Shown: positions 1 through 9,128, counted from the first letter of the stretch. The stretch: 64,000 nucleotides of DNA from Legionella erythra (GCF_001467615.1 NZ_LNYA01000003.1:183539-247538); one strand, 5' to 3'. Notes: generated from the sequence alone by a model not told the origin. Made by a program: numbers and translations.

Positions 1-1288
1 GGGCAAAGCGGCTAAACGCATCCCAGGTTTCATCATAACGATAATCACCCAGGCGAATGGCTGTGTGCAGAGGCGTGTCTTTTTCCTTAAAGCCATGGGT
101 TTCATCGTTTAATAAATACTGGTGAAAATCTGTTTCTTTCTTGAAATCAACCCGTAACTTTTCTTTAACAAGCGGGTCTACCCCGGTAAAAATTTCATCT
201 TCAATGCATTGGAGATCACTGTCCGCATCCACATGCAGGCTTTTAACAAAATTGCGAAACTCGGCAATCGAGAAAAGCACGGCTCGCAAACGCGCTTGCC
301 TCGCCACCACAGCATTGGTAATTAAGGTAATCTGGGCGCGATCGGCCGGATTATTCCGGTCAAAGCCCATGGCCACATCGTCTTCAATTAATTGCCGGGG
401 AATCAGCACGTGTTTATAAAATTCCTGCCACTTGGCCCGAACAAACGCTTCATTGGTCGATAAAGCCGCAAAGGCCGTCATTTCATTGTCATCATTATAA
501 ACCTTTGGATCAAACGGCTTAACGAACAAGCGACGGCTGGTTGGCCAGTAATGATTCTTTGAATCGAGCAGCTTGGGGAAATGAAGCAAATCGCGCTCGG
601 TAATGCTAAACGCGTCCTTCTGATAGAGCCAGTTGGCTACCCGGGCATGCCCATGCGACATGACACTGTCGGCCATCATCAGGTCGTGATCGATTTTCAT
701 GAAAACGACGTGCGGTTTAAGGCCATTTGCCGTCATCTTCCTAGTCAGGTAAAAACAAAAATTGCCTTTATGCAGATCATCTTCTTCAAGCGTATAAGCC
801 GCCGCCAGAACACTGGCTAAGGAAGCCATGTCAAAGGTCAGACTTCCGTCCTTAAAGGCGCTGGTGAGACGGGTAAAATACCCAGCGGGTAAGTCATTAA
901 AAAAATAGACAGGGATATTTTCCGGTTCCGCGTACGTCCTGGGTTGAAGATCAATGATTCCATCTGGGCCGATGGCATAGAATTGAGCGCCATCCCCTTC
1001 ACGGTCACTGGCGGTATAGCCAAGGTACTCCGACAACACACCGGTAATTTTGCGCCCATCCATAACCAGTGCCTGTCTGGCTGTGAGCCTCGGTTTAAGA
1101 AAACGGGAGACGAGGCCGCTGAAAGCCACCTCCATTTGCGAAGCCATGCTTTCGCCGTGTTTGTTTTCTTTATAAAAGATGCTTTTTTTTGTATCGCCGT
1201 CCCTAAGCTTTGCCTTAAAAACGGCATGCCCCGTGCGCTTTAACGCTTTTTTATCCTCAATACGTTTTAGTTTTACCCGCTCTGGCAT
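1..1288 (-). CDS. Ankyrin-repeat protein with PI3K-like catalytic motif (AnkK/LegA5-like), C-terminus cut by window edge
   Basis: An open frame of 429 codons starts at the ATG at 1288 and runs without a stop off the left edge, so only the N-terminal part is seen. Residues 165-205 read like a lipid or protein kinase catalytic segment: DDLHKGNF (D171, H173, N176) resembles the DRHxxN loop of PI3/PI4-kinases, and KIDHD (D200, D202) sits where the metal-binding Asp would be. At about residues 404-416, DTPLHTAIRLGDY matches the start of an ankyrin repeat, so repeats probably follow outside the window. Legionella encodes effectors of this build: AnkK/LegA5, a relative of the Francisella OpiA PI3-kinase family. 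Assignment to that family is from memory of the motif order, not from an alignment. If correct, it would be a Dot/Icm effector acting on host phosphoinositides. There is no signal peptide and no obvious operon partner. Confidence 0.6.
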   Translation of the reverse strand, partial: MPERVKLKRIEDKKALKRTGHAVFKAKLRDGDTKKSIFYKENKHGESMASQMEVAFSGLVSRFLKPRLTARQALVMDGRKITGVLSEYLGYTASDREGDGAQFYAIGPDGIIDLQPRTYAEPENIPVYFFNDLPAGYFTRLTSAFKDGSLTFDMASLASVLAAAYTLEEDDLHKGNFCFYLTRKMTANGLKPHVVFMKIDHDLMMADSVMSHGHARVANWLYQKDAFSITERDLLHFPKLLDSKNHYWPTSRRLFVKPFDPKVYNDDNEMTAFAALSTNEAFVRAKWQEFYKHVLIPRQLIEDDVAMGFDRNNPADRAQITLITNAVVARQARLRAVLFSIAEFRNFVKSLHVDADSDLQCIEDEIFTGVDPLVKEKLRVDFKKETDFHQYLLNDETHGFKEKDTPLHTAIRLGDYRYDETWDAFSRFA

Positions 1289-1363
1289 GATATCAGGCTA
1301 TAAATACAGCAGAATTGGATATTATTTTATCAGTTTTCAGGTTCATTGAGAAGCCCTATCTGC

Positions 1364-2482
1364 TCAAAATTTGGATTTTTCATCTTCCTCAATGGTCAAG
1401 TCCACTTCACCTCCAATGCCGCGCTCTTCCGATAGTCGAATCTGAAGACCGACATTATTTTTCGAATCAGCAAAGCGAATGGCATTTTCTTTACTGATTT
1501 TGCCGGCTTTGTATAGATCAAACAAGGCCTGGTCAAATGTCTGCATACCCTGTTCGCGCGAACGAGCCATGACCTCCTTGATTTCATCGACCTTCCCTTT
1601 TTCAATCAAATCGGCAATATAAGGCGAATTGATCATGATTTCCACCGCAGGGACACGCTGGTTATGTAATCCCGGTATCAACCGCAGTGAAATGATGGCA
1701 CGCAGGTTCAGGGATAAATCCAGCAACAACTGGTGCCTCGCATCTTCCGGGAAAAAATTGAGAATGCGATCCATGGTTTGGTTGGCATTGTTTGCATGGA
1801 GGGTCGACAAGCATAAATGCCCTGTTTCGGCATAGGAAATGGCATGTTTCATGGTATTGCGATCACGAATTTCCCCGATAAGAATGACATCAGGCGCTTC
1901 GCGCATGGCATTTTTTAAGGCATTGTCATAATCCAGGGTATCAATGCCGACTTCCCGTTGATCAACAATGGATTTTTTGTGTTTATAAAGGTATTCAATC
2001 GGATCTTCAATGGTCAAGATATGACCTCGATGATTTTCGTTACGGTAATCAATCATCGCCGCCAGGGTGGTGGATTTACCTGAACTGGTTGATCCCACGA
2101 CCAATACCAACCCTCGCAGTTCCATGACGATGGAGTTTAATACCGCCGGTAACTGCAATTCTTCAATGGTTGGAATAATGCCTTTAATGTAACGTACGAC
2201 CATGGCGGTTTCGCCGCGCTGCCTGAAGAGATTGACCCGAAAACGTCCTATTCCGCCAATGGAAATCGCCATGTTGAGTTCCATGGTGGCTTCAAATTCC
2301 TTGCGTTGCTCGTCATTCATGATGGACGCGGCGATTTCAGCCATTTGCTGGGATTTAAGCGGTGCTTGTCCTATAGGAGAGGTAATGCCTTCAATTTTGA
2401 TATTGGGCGGCGCGCCTACGCTGAAAAATAAATCCGATGCCCCGCGATCAACCATTAGTTTGAAGAAAGGTGTTATATCCAT
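1364..2482 (-). CDS. pilU: Type IV pilus retraction ATPase PilU (PilT-like)
   Basis: A 372-aa GspE/PilT-family hexameric ATPase that powers or assists depolymerisation of type IV pili at the inner membrane. The N-terminus MDITPFFKLMVDRGASDLFF is typical of PilU/PilT. The Walker A motif GSTSSGKST, an Asp box (LTIEDPIEY), Walker B (DVILIGEIRD) and a His box (HLCLSTLHANNA) are all present. I start it at 2482 (MDITP) rather than at the in-frame upstream ATG at 2533, because the family begins here and the extra 17 residues look non-conserved. The length and C-terminal extension fit PilU better than PilT (about 345 aa). pilT is not adjacent, so this may be a stand-alone gene. A plausible promoter lies just upstream at 2514-2541. 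Confidence 0.88.
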   Translation of the reverse strand: MDITPFFKLMVDRGASDLFFSVGAPPNIKIEGITSPIGQAPLKSQQMAEIAASIMNDEQRKEFEATMELNMAISIGGIGRFRVNLFRQRGETAMVVRYIKGIIPTIEELQLPAVLNSIVMELRGLVLVVGSTSSGKSTTLAAMIDYRNENHRGHILTIEDPIEYLYKHKKSIVDQREVGIDTLDYDNALKNAMREAPDVILIGEIRDRNTMKHAISYAETGHLCLSTLHANNANQTMDRILNFFPEDARHQLLLDLSLNLRAIISLRLIPGLHNQRVPAVEIMINSPYIADLIEKGKVDEIKEVMARSREQGMQTFDQALFDLYKAGKISKENAIRFADSKNNVGLQIRLSEERGIGGEVDLTIEEDEKSKF

Positions 2483-2513
2483 ATAGTTGAACCCCTGTTC
2501 TTTTTCTATCTTA

Positions 2514-2541
2514 ATTGTAGATAAAAAAATCAATTAAGCAA
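2514..2541 (-). promoter_or_regulatory. Candidate sigma70 promoter of pilU
   Basis: On the minus strand TTGCTT (2541-2536) and TACAAT (2519-2514) are separated by 16 bases. This would start RNA about 25 bases before the chosen pilU start at 2482, and so supports that start. It is a match by eye only. Confidence 0.4.
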
Positions 2542-2622
2542 TTTTTGCGCTAAAATTAACACGTGTGACACGATTTTTCTCGAGTGGTTCTTCCAGACGT
2601 ACCGTCGATTTACAGGTTTATC

Positions 2623-3186
2623 ATGATGAGACATTTTTCACGCGACTCCGTGTATATCCCTAACCCACGCTTGCTGGCGGCTGTTTATTTTGCCTTAATT
2701 GCCATTGTGTTGACGATTTTGGTCAACACCGTGCTGTATGCAGCGGGATTCGATCAGTCCATGCATATCTTTAAAGCCATTCTTTTAGGGGGTCTCGTCG
2801 CTGCCCTCTTTGGCGCTTTATTTGGCCGCCGCATCCTTAGCGTAAAGCAGCCTTGTTGGCCTAAAGCCTTCCTGTTGGGGTTTTTAATGGCCATTGCCGC
2901 CATACCCGTGTATGATTTGGGTCTTCTTTACCTGATGAAAGATCAGCCGCACAACGCCTTTAACGAGGCATCTTTTGAACAAATAGTCATCATGTATTTG
3001 TTTGTCGTGGCGGAGAGCTATATACTGGCAGGATTGTGGCTTGGTTTAGTCGCTGGATTGGCCGCCGTTTATTTACGAAGCAAAATAATTTACACCCTGC
3101 TTCACATGGAGCACAATCCACAAAAGCTTAGGCAACAGCGCAGTCAAAGAAGCTATAAACGCAGACTGCGCGCGCATCACCATTAA
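2623..3186 (+). CDS. Four-helix integral membrane protein of unknown function, tandem paralogue 1
   Basis: A protein of about 187 aa with four hydrophobic segments: residues about 16-38, 47-68, 80-103 and 118-150. The tail is strongly basic (RQQRSQRSYKRRLRAHHH). I place the start at the ATG pair at 2623/2626; a GTG at 2584 is in frame, but there is no clear ribosome binding site for either. The protein resembles the next gene in layout and in short motifs: the first helix contains AVYF, the second contains an A-x-FGxxFG pattern, and the third starts xLLGFL or xLWGLL. The two are therefore probably an ancient tandem duplication. I recognise no family and propose no function beyond an inner-membrane location. 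Confidence 0.7.
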   Translation: MMRHFSRDSVYIPNPRLLAAVYFALIAIVLTILVNTVLYAAGFDQSMHIFKAILLGGLVAALFGALFGRRILSVKQPCWPKAFLLGFLMAIAAIPVYDLGLLYLMKDQPHNAFNEASFEQIVIMYLFVVAESYILAGLWLGLVAGLAAVYLRSKIIYTLLHMEHNPQKLRQQRSQRSYKRRLRAHHH

Positions 3187-3199
3187 AAAGGGGCAACCA

Positions 3200-3724
3200 T
3201 TGACTCATCAATCATCGCTCAACGCCCGGGTTATCGGGGCTGTGTATTTTGGGGTATTTGCCCTGTTGTTCCTTTTTTTTGCCAAATACACCGTTTTAAG
3301 CTTGTATGGACGCCAAATCCTGCCCGCATTCCCGGCCCTCTTTTATGCCGTGTTCATTGGCGCCTTGACCGGGGCGGTCTTTGGCGAAACACTGGCTAAG
3401 CCAGGCCGCTGGTGGCGTGCTGTGCTTTGGGGACTTTTAATTGCTGTTCTCGTTTTGTTTGCGATAAGCCTCGGCACATTTATCCATACGTATTACAGTG
3501 ATCCTGCCTTCATGAGCCGTGCCCAGCACTGGCAAGACTATTTTGTTATTTTTGGCGTGATTTTCCTCTCCATGCTACTGGTTTTAGGGATATGGCTTAT
3601 CCCTTTACTCGCGTTGACCGCCCTTTATTTCAATCAACGTTTCATGCCCGGCATTCGAGCCGTCGAACAACACCAGATTCATGCATCAAAGGCAGTAAAG
3701 ACCACGGATGAAGACCATCAATAA
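3200..3724 (+). CDS. Four-helix integral membrane protein of unknown function, tandem paralogue 2
   Basis: A 174-aa protein with a TTG start at 3200, preceded by a good ribosome binding site (AAAAGGGGC, six bases away). It has four hydrophobic helices at about 12-34, 45-67, 73-96 and 112-143. It is similar in layout and motifs to the preceding protein (VIGAVYF, IGALTGAVFG). It is 13 bases after that gene and its end overlaps the following nuclease gene by 17 bases, so the three are likely co-transcribed. Whether the membrane pair works with the nuclease is unknown. The function is not recognised. Confidence 0.72.
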   Translation: MTHQSSLNARVIGAVYFGVFALLFLFFAKYTVLSLYGRQILPAFPALFYAVFIGALTGAVFGETLAKPGRWWRAVLWGLLIAVLVLFAISLGTFIHTYYSDPAFMSRAQHWQDYFVIFGVIFLSMLLVLGIWLIPLLALTALYFNQRFMPGIRAVEQHQIHASKAVKTTDEDHQ

Positions 3725-6266
3725 TCGACAGGAACTGCTGTTGCAAATGGCTTCGGGGGCAACAGTCATTACCCCCAATAACCGCCTGGCCATGCAATTG
3801 CTTAATGATTATGCCTTAACGGCACTGTCCCCGGTCCTGGCCAAACCACGCTGTGTTTCCTATCAAGCCTTTTTATTGTCCCTGTACAAGGGCTGTGCCC
3901 AAACTAGCCGCCATCCCGTCCCGCGGTTATTAAGCACAGAGCAAGGGCGTTTTTTATGGCAACAGGTTCTGACAGAGCACTTGGGCGCGGCTCCCAATCA
4001 GGGGCTGATTCAGCAGGTACAGGACAGTTGGACGCGTTGTCATTTATGGCAAATAGACAACCGGCACCCTGCTTTTGAGAGCACCGTGCAAACCCGTCTG
4101 TTTCAACAGTGGCGAACCCTGATGGACCAGCGGCTGCATGCCCTGGATGCGATAACGACCGAGCAATGGGTGCCTTATTTTTTAGCGCATCCTCCGCATG
4201 ACCTCCCTCATCAGGCGATCATCTGGGCCTGTTTTGACGATTACACCCCACAGCAGCAGGCATTGCAGGCGTATTTTTCAACCCGGGATATCGCCCAGCA
4301 TCACGTCGATTGGCTAAAATCGGATAACAAAACCCAGGTATATGCCGCAAAAGACAATAACGATGAATACCGGCAATTGATTTACTGGCTTCATCAACAA
4401 TTAAGCGAGGGTCGGGAGCGGATTGGCGTCGTGGTTCCAGACCTGCAACAACAGGCTGCCGCGCTTTACCGGTTAATGACTGACCATTTCCCCACCGATA
4501 CCTTCAATTTATCACTGGGCAAGAATCTTCTGGATTACTCCTTAGTCAGCCATGCTCTTTGCTGGTTAAGCCTTGAGAATGAGCATTTAAACCGTCAGCA
4601 AGCCAATCTCTTGCTGTATTCTCCTTTTATTGGCCATTCACAAAACGAATTTTCAAAGCGCATGCACTATGCACAACACGGCCTGTTATTGCGGGAAATG
4701 CGGTTTGACCTGTCTTTGTTTATCCATGACTTGTCTTTAGAGGCGCCTAAACTCGCGGCATTGCTCAACGCTCTGCGGCCTTACCCTGATACAGCGACAC
4801 CGCAGCAATGGGTTCACTTTTTTCATCAGCGGCTAAGCCAATTACAGTTCCCAGGCGAATACCCGCTTGATTCTGCCAACTACCAATGTTATCAACGGTT
4901 TTTACTGCTGCTGGATGAGTTCAAGTCCCTGGCGTTCCTTGCCCCATCCCTTGAAAAAACCCAGGCTTTGCACGTGTTGACCGAGTTGGCAAAAGCAAGC
5001 ATTTTTCAACCTCAAAAAAGTAACTCGTCCCCCATTCAGATCATGGGTTTGCTTGAAGCGGCAGGGCTTGCGTTTGATTGCGTCTGGGTCAGCGGCCTTA
5101 CCGAAGATTGCCTGCCGCAGAAAACGAGGCCTTCCGCCTTTATTCCGCTTGCCCTGCAACGCGAAAAACGCATGCCTTACGCGCTGCCTGAGCGCGAATT
5201 TGATTTGGCGGAAAAAACCTTGAGCAGGCTCTGCAATGCCGCAGCGGTGTGCATTTTAAGCTACCCTGGTCAGACAGAAGACAAACCCAACCGGCCAAGT
5301 CCGCTGCTTAAAGGCATCCCTTTTTACGAGGCCCTCTCCATACCGCCTGCAGCTTTATCTGCGTCCTCTATACTGGAGACGGTTATCGAAGATTACCTTG
5401 TCCCGGTTCAAACTGAAGAAGCCATTGCCGGTGGTACAGCGTTACTGGCCAATCAGGCCAAATGCCCCTTCCGTGCATTCGCCGCCCACCGCCTACACGC
5501 CAAAGCAGCGGCGGAGGTGTCCGACGGCCCGGATGCCCGTGAACGCGGCCAAATCATTCATCACATCATGGAAATCATCTGGACTTTACTGAAAGACCAG
5601 GCAACACTACTCAGTAAACCCCGGGAAGCGCTGGACTGCTTAATTGAAGAGGCGATCGAGCAGGCGCTTAAACCCTATGCCCGCATTCGAAAACACTCCT
5701 TCCCGCCTCTGGTTCAATCCGTAGAAATCACGCGCCTTAAGCGCCTTGTGCATGCCAGCCTCGAATGGGAAAGGCAACGCCCCGCCTTTACGGTAGAGGC
5801 TCTGGAGCAACGCTTTCACCTGCCTTTGTCAGGGATTGATTTTCAGGTGCGCATAGACCGCATGGACAGAATGGACGATGGTAAACAATGGGTGATTGAT
5901 TATAAAAGCAGCATCCAAAGTACACCCTGGAACGAAGAACGCCCCACCGAACCCCAATTGCTGCTTTATGCCCTGCTCAGTGACAGCATCAATACCATTT
6001 TGCTGGCTGAGCTTAAAAACGGTCAGTTGCAATGCCGGGGCTTAAGCGAAGAGAAACAGGAACTGGCAGGCATCAGTTCCATTAAAAAAGACGAATCCTG
6101 GCAAAGCTGCCGAGAGCGCTGGCAACAACAGCTACATGCTCTGGCCGATGAATTTATAAAAGGGCATTGCCCACCCAGACCTGCCAAGGCAAGCACTTGC
6201 CAACGGTGTGACTTCCAAAGTCTCTGTCGTTTAAGAGTCGACAGTGATGCCGTTGATCTGGTGTAA
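3708..6266 (+). CDS. AddB/RecB-like PD-(D/E)XK nuclease, probable DNA repair protein
   Basis: An 852-aa protein of the type annotated as 'probable DNA repair protein' (TIGR03623-like), resembling AddB with an inactive helicase region. The N-terminal ITPNNRLAMQL segment corresponds to an AddB-type start but lacks a canonical Walker A. The C-terminal third holds a PD-(D/E)XK nuclease core: the WVIDYKSS strand gives the D and K of the catalytic set. Four cysteines frame it: one in NQAKCPFRAFAAHRL (about residue 585) and three in CQRCDFQSLC near the end. This is the arrangement that binds a 4Fe-4S cluster in AddB. No AddA-like helicase is adjacent. The gene is the last of a three-gene unit with two membrane proteins. 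The substrate, probably DNA ends, is inferred from the family. Confidence 0.8.
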   Translation: MKTINNRQELLLQMASGATVITPNNRLAMQLLNDYALTALSPVLAKPRCVSYQAFLLSLYKGCAQTSRHPVPRLLSTEQGRFLWQQVLTEHLGAAPNQGLIQQVQDSWTRCHLWQIDNRHPAFESTVQTRLFQQWRTLMDQRLHALDAITTEQWVPYFLAHPPHDLPHQAIIWACFDDYTPQQQALQAYFSTRDIAQHHVDWLKSDNKTQVYAAKDNNDEYRQLIYWLHQQLSEGRERIGVVVPDLQQQAAALYRLMTDHFPTDTFNLSLGKNLLDYSLVSHALCWLSLENEHLNRQQANLLLYSPFIGHSQNEFSKRMHYAQHGLLLREMRFDLSLFIHDLSLEAPKLAALLNALRPYPDTATPQQWVHFFHQRLSQLQFPGEYPLDSANYQCYQRFLLLLDEFKSLAFLAPSLEKTQALHVLTELAKASIFQPQKSNSSPIQIMGLLEAAGLAFDCVWVSGLTEDCLPQKTRPSAFIPLALQREKRMPYALPEREFDLAEKTLSRLCNAAAVCILSYPGQTEDKPNRPSPLLKGIPFYEALSIPPAALSASSILETVIEDYLVPVQTEEAIAGGTALLANQAKCPFRAFAAHRLHAKAAAEVSDGPDARERGQIIHHIMEIIWTLLKDQATLLSKPREALDCLIEEAIEQALKPYARIRKHSFPPLVQSVEITRLKRLVHASLEWERQRPAFTVEALEQRFHLPLSGIDFQVRIDRMDRMDDGKQWVIDYKSSIQSTPWNEERPTEPQLLLYALLSDSINTILLAELKNGQLQCRGLSEEKQELAGISSIKKDESWQSCRERWQQQLHALADEFIKGHCPPRPAKASTCQRCDFQSLCRLRVDSDAVDLV

Positions 6267-6381
6267 GCCTGTTCCTCAAGCTACCCAGGGCAAATGCATC
6301 TGAATGAGATGAATTATCATAGCCGTACCCTGAGATATTGGTCATAATAAACAAATAGGCTTTCACAAGGATTACCCTGCC

Positions 6382-7245
6382 ATGAAGCATTTAATTATCG
6401 GTTATGGCTACTCTGCTTATTACCTGGCGCACCACCTGTTGGAGAACAGGCAGGAGGTCACAGCATTATCACGGCACCAATCCATGCCGTTATTACCTGG
6501 CCTTAAGCACCAGTCGCATGATGTGCAACAGGGTTTGACCGTCGAGGAAAAAGACACGGTGCTTTATTATTTTATCCCGCCCTCATCCCATGGCCCAGAG
6601 GATAAGCTGCTTCAGCAATTTCTAAAAGAGGCCCATTTGTCGGTTAGCAAAGTCATTTATTGCAGCACCAGCGGCGTCTACGGCGATCATCAGGGGGCAT
6701 GGGTTGATGAACAAAGCCCCTGCCTGATTCAATCAGATCGCCAGTTAAGGCGTCTCGATGCGGAAAAACAATGGCAGGCTTTCTGCCAACAGCAAAACAT
6801 TCCCTGTCTGATTTTAAGGTTAGCGGGCATTTACGGCCCGCATCGTTTGCCAACGGCCAGTGCGCTGCAACAAGTCCCATTAATTAAACCCGATGAAGCA
6901 CCATTCAGTAACCATATCTATGTGCGCGATTTGGCAAAAATCCTGGCCGCCCTGGGCGAAGAAAAAAACGACCAGTCCCTGACTCTAAATATTGCCGACG
7001 GCGAACCTGATAAAATGGGTGAATTGCAACGGCTAACAGCCGAACTACTTCAAGTTCCCTCCGCTCCCTACCTGCCTTTTAGGCAAATCTGGCAAACTGC
7101 GAGCGAAATGAAGCGTGAGTTCATGAGCGCTTCCAGGCGATTACTGATAGACCGCTTAAAAGCAACGCTTCCCGAGATCATACCGTTGACGCCCCTAAGG
7201 GAAGCCATTGCCGCAAGCCTTGAATATGAAAGGAGTAGCCAATGA
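6382..7245 (+). CDS. SDR-type NAD(P)-dependent epimerase-like protein (YeeZ-like)
   Basis: A 287-aa atypical short-chain dehydrogenase. The N-terminus MKHLIIGYGYSAYYLAHHLL carries a GxGxxxxxL dinucleotide-binding loop (GYGYSAYYL). CSTSGVYGDHQGAWVDE gives the Ser and Tyr found in extended SDRs, although the YxxxK is not classical. This pattern is typical of the YeeZ group, whose substrates are unknown. The stop overlaps the start of the next SDR gene by four bases (ATGA), so the two are translationally coupled. The start follows a weak ribosome binding site (AAGGATTA). Confidence 0.75.
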   Translation: MKHLIIGYGYSAYYLAHHLLENRQEVTALSRHQSMPLLPGLKHQSHDVQQGLTVEEKDTVLYYFIPPSSHGPEDKLLQQFLKEAHLSVSKVIYCSTSGVYGDHQGAWVDEQSPCLIQSDRQLRRLDAEKQWQAFCQQQNIPCLILRLAGIYGPHRLPTASALQQVPLIKPDEAPFSNHIYVRDLAKILAALGEEKNDQSLTLNIADGEPDKMGELQRLTAELLQVPSAPYLPFRQIWQTASEMKREFMSASRRLLIDRLKATLPEIIPLTPLREAIAASLEYERSSQ

Positions 7246-8162
7246 AGTTGCTGATTGCCGGCGCCTCGGGATTTATTGGCCGCCAGTTTATCGATGCCAT
7301 TAAAAATGAACATCAGGTCACAGCCCTCGGTCGGAACCTAAGCCGCCTGCAGCGTCTTTTTCCCACCGCCGTTGCTTTTGCCGAGTGGTCAACGCTTGAA
7401 AATCTGCCGGCTGGCCAGTTTGACGCAGTCATGAATTTAAGCGGGCATAATATTGGCGCTTCGCGCTGGAGTGAGGCGGTTAAACGGCAAATCATTCAGT
7501 CCCGCGTGGACACCACGCACGCCTTGATACACTGGATAAAACAACAGCAGGCTTCGCCGCATTTTTATTGCGCCAATGCCGTGGGCATTTACGGCGCCCA
7601 GGCCAATGGCGACCCTCAGGCTTTTGACGAAGACACTGTGATTGATGAACAACACCCGAAAGATTACATGCAGGAGATTGGCGTACGCTGGCAACAGGCG
7701 CTGGATGAGGCCTATGACATTAATTTACCGGTTACCATTACCCGTTTTGGGGTTGTTTTGAAGCGCAATGAAGGCATGCTTAAAAAATTGCACCCGTCGT
7801 TTAATCTGGGCTTGGGCAGCATTCTTGGCGATGGCAAGCAAATTCTCTCCTGGGTGCATTACCTTGATGTCGTGGAAGCCTTACGTTTTTTACTCGCTCA
7901 TCCCGCCCTGCACGGCGCCGTGAACATCACCTCCCCCAATCCTGTCAGTCAGGCTGAATTTGCCCGTGCCCTGGCCAAGGCCATGCAACGCCCCCTCTTT
8001 TTAAAAACCCCAGCCATGGCCATTAAGCTGCTGTTGGGTGAGATGGGTGAGATGCTGGTGTTGAAAGGTCAACGCGTTATCCCCACGCGTTTGCTTAAGG
8101 CCGGCTATTGTTTCCGATTTGAAGACATTACCCGTGCTTTAGATGAAGAATATGGCGCTTAA
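7242..8162 (+). CDS. yfcH: TIGR01777-family SDR protein (YfcH/SulA-like nucleotide-sugar epimerase fold)
   Basis: A 306-aa protein. MKLLIAGASGFIGRQFI contains the GxxGxxG Rossmann motif. NLSGHNIGASRW, CANAVGIYG and the late segment on helix-turn residues (SWVHYLDVVEAL) are hallmarks of the YfcH family. The biochemical role of this family is undefined; it is a conserved NADP-binding epimerase-like protein. The gene is coupled to the preceding SDR by a four-base overlap. Its stop codon overlaps the stop of epmA on the other strand by three bases, so the two transcripts converge with no room for a terminator between them. Confidence 0.85.
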   Translation: MKLLIAGASGFIGRQFIDAIKNEHQVTALGRNLSRLQRLFPTAVAFAEWSTLENLPAGQFDAVMNLSGHNIGASRWSEAVKRQIIQSRVDTTHALIHWIKQQQASPHFYCANAVGIYGAQANGDPQAFDEDTVIDEQHPKDYMQEIGVRWQQALDEAYDINLPVTITRFGVVLKRNEGMLKKLHPSFNLGLGSILGDGKQILSWVHYLDVVEALRFLLAHPALHGAVNITSPNPVSQAEFARALAKAMQRPLFLKTPAMAIKLLLGEMGEMLVLKGQRVIPTRLLKAGYCFRFEDITRALDEEYGA

Positions 8163-9127
8163 GCGCGGGAAAAATCAAAGGCCATGACCCTGGCTAATGC
8201 AGGTTGGTTAAATGCCAGCGCCAGCAGCCGGTCAATGCCCAAGGCCACGCCGCTGCAAGGCGGCAACCCATGCTTGAGGGCCGCCAGTAGATAACTGTCG
8301 ACGGCAGGACTTGGCAAGCCCTGGCGCTGGCGTATGGCTAAGTCCTGATCAAAGCGCTGCTGCTGAGCCCTCGCATCCGTCAACTCGTGAAAACCATTTG
8401 CCAGTTCAACGCCGCGAAAATACACTTCAAAACGATCGGCAAACCCTTGCGCATTGATTTTAGCGAGTGCTGCTTGTGAGGCTGGGAAATCATATACCGC
8501 CACTGGTGCCGGCAAGTGGCCCAGTTGAGGCTCAACCACATGACTCATCAGCAAAAACAGGTATTGATCGCGATCCTCTTCCGCCTCATCCAGCACATTA
8601 TCCAATTGATAGCGCCTTAAAGTGGACTTAAAATCATCAATGCCCGCCTCAACAGGGTGAAGCCCGCAGGTTTCAAGAAAAGCCTGGCAATAGGTTTTTT
8701 TAATCAGGGGCGGACAGGATAAAACCTGTTGCAGCAAGGCATCGACTTCCGTCATCAAGGCATGATGATCAATCCCCAACTGATACCATTCCAGCAGGGT
8801 AAATTCCGGATTGTGCCAACGACCCAGTTCGTCATCGCGAAAAACCCGCGCTAACTGGTAAATCGGACCGCTGCCAGCAGCCAGCAAACGCTTCATGGCG
8901 TACTCGGGAGAGGTTTGCAAACAATAGGGTTTATTTCTGAACGTCGCCACGATATTGCTTAAGTACACGTCGGTGATGCCAAAACGGCACATGATCGGCG
9001 TCTCAACCTCAAGATAACCGCGGTGATTAAAGAAATGGCGAATAGCCTGCATGGTTTGGGCACGCTGATGCAGCAGGTGAAGTTCAGCCGACGGTTGCCA
9101 GCTTTCATGGGTCTCGTTGGTCGTCAT
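8159..9127 (-). CDS. epmA: Elongation factor P--(R)-beta-lysine ligase
   Basis: A 322-aa class II aminoacyl-tRNA synthetase-like enzyme (EpmA/PoxA/GenX). It corresponds to the catalytic core of lysyl-tRNA synthetase without the N-terminal anticodon-binding domain. It attaches beta-lysine to a conserved Lys of EF-P, which relieves ribosome stalling at polyproline. Class II motif 1 is RGYLEVETPIM, motif 2 is FRDDELGRWHNPEFTLLEWY and motif 3 is GVALGIDRLLALA. The gene begins one base after the stop of sufT, which places it at the end of the suf operon. Neither epmB nor efp is in the window. Confidence 0.9.
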   Translation of the reverse strand: MTTNETHESWQPSAELHLLHQRAQTMQAIRHFFNHRGYLEVETPIMCRFGITDVYLSNIVATFRNKPYCLQTSPEYAMKRLLAAGSGPIYQLARVFRDDELGRWHNPEFTLLEWYQLGIDHHALMTEVDALLQQVLSCPPLIKKTYCQAFLETCGLHPVEAGIDDFKSTLRRYQLDNVLDEAEEDRDQYLFLLMSHVVEPQLGHLPAPVAVYDFPASQAALAKINAQGFADRFEVYFRGVELANGFHELTDARAQQQRFDQDLAIRQRQGLPSPAVDSYLLAALKHGLPPCSGVALGIDRLLALAFNQPALARVMAFDFSRA

Positions 9128-9128
9128 T

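Noticed and set aside
838-1227. 129-codon minus-strand frame near the left edge
   Set aside because: It overlaps the 429-codon open frame that starts at 1288 on the same strand. The longer frame has coherent protein composition; the short one does not.
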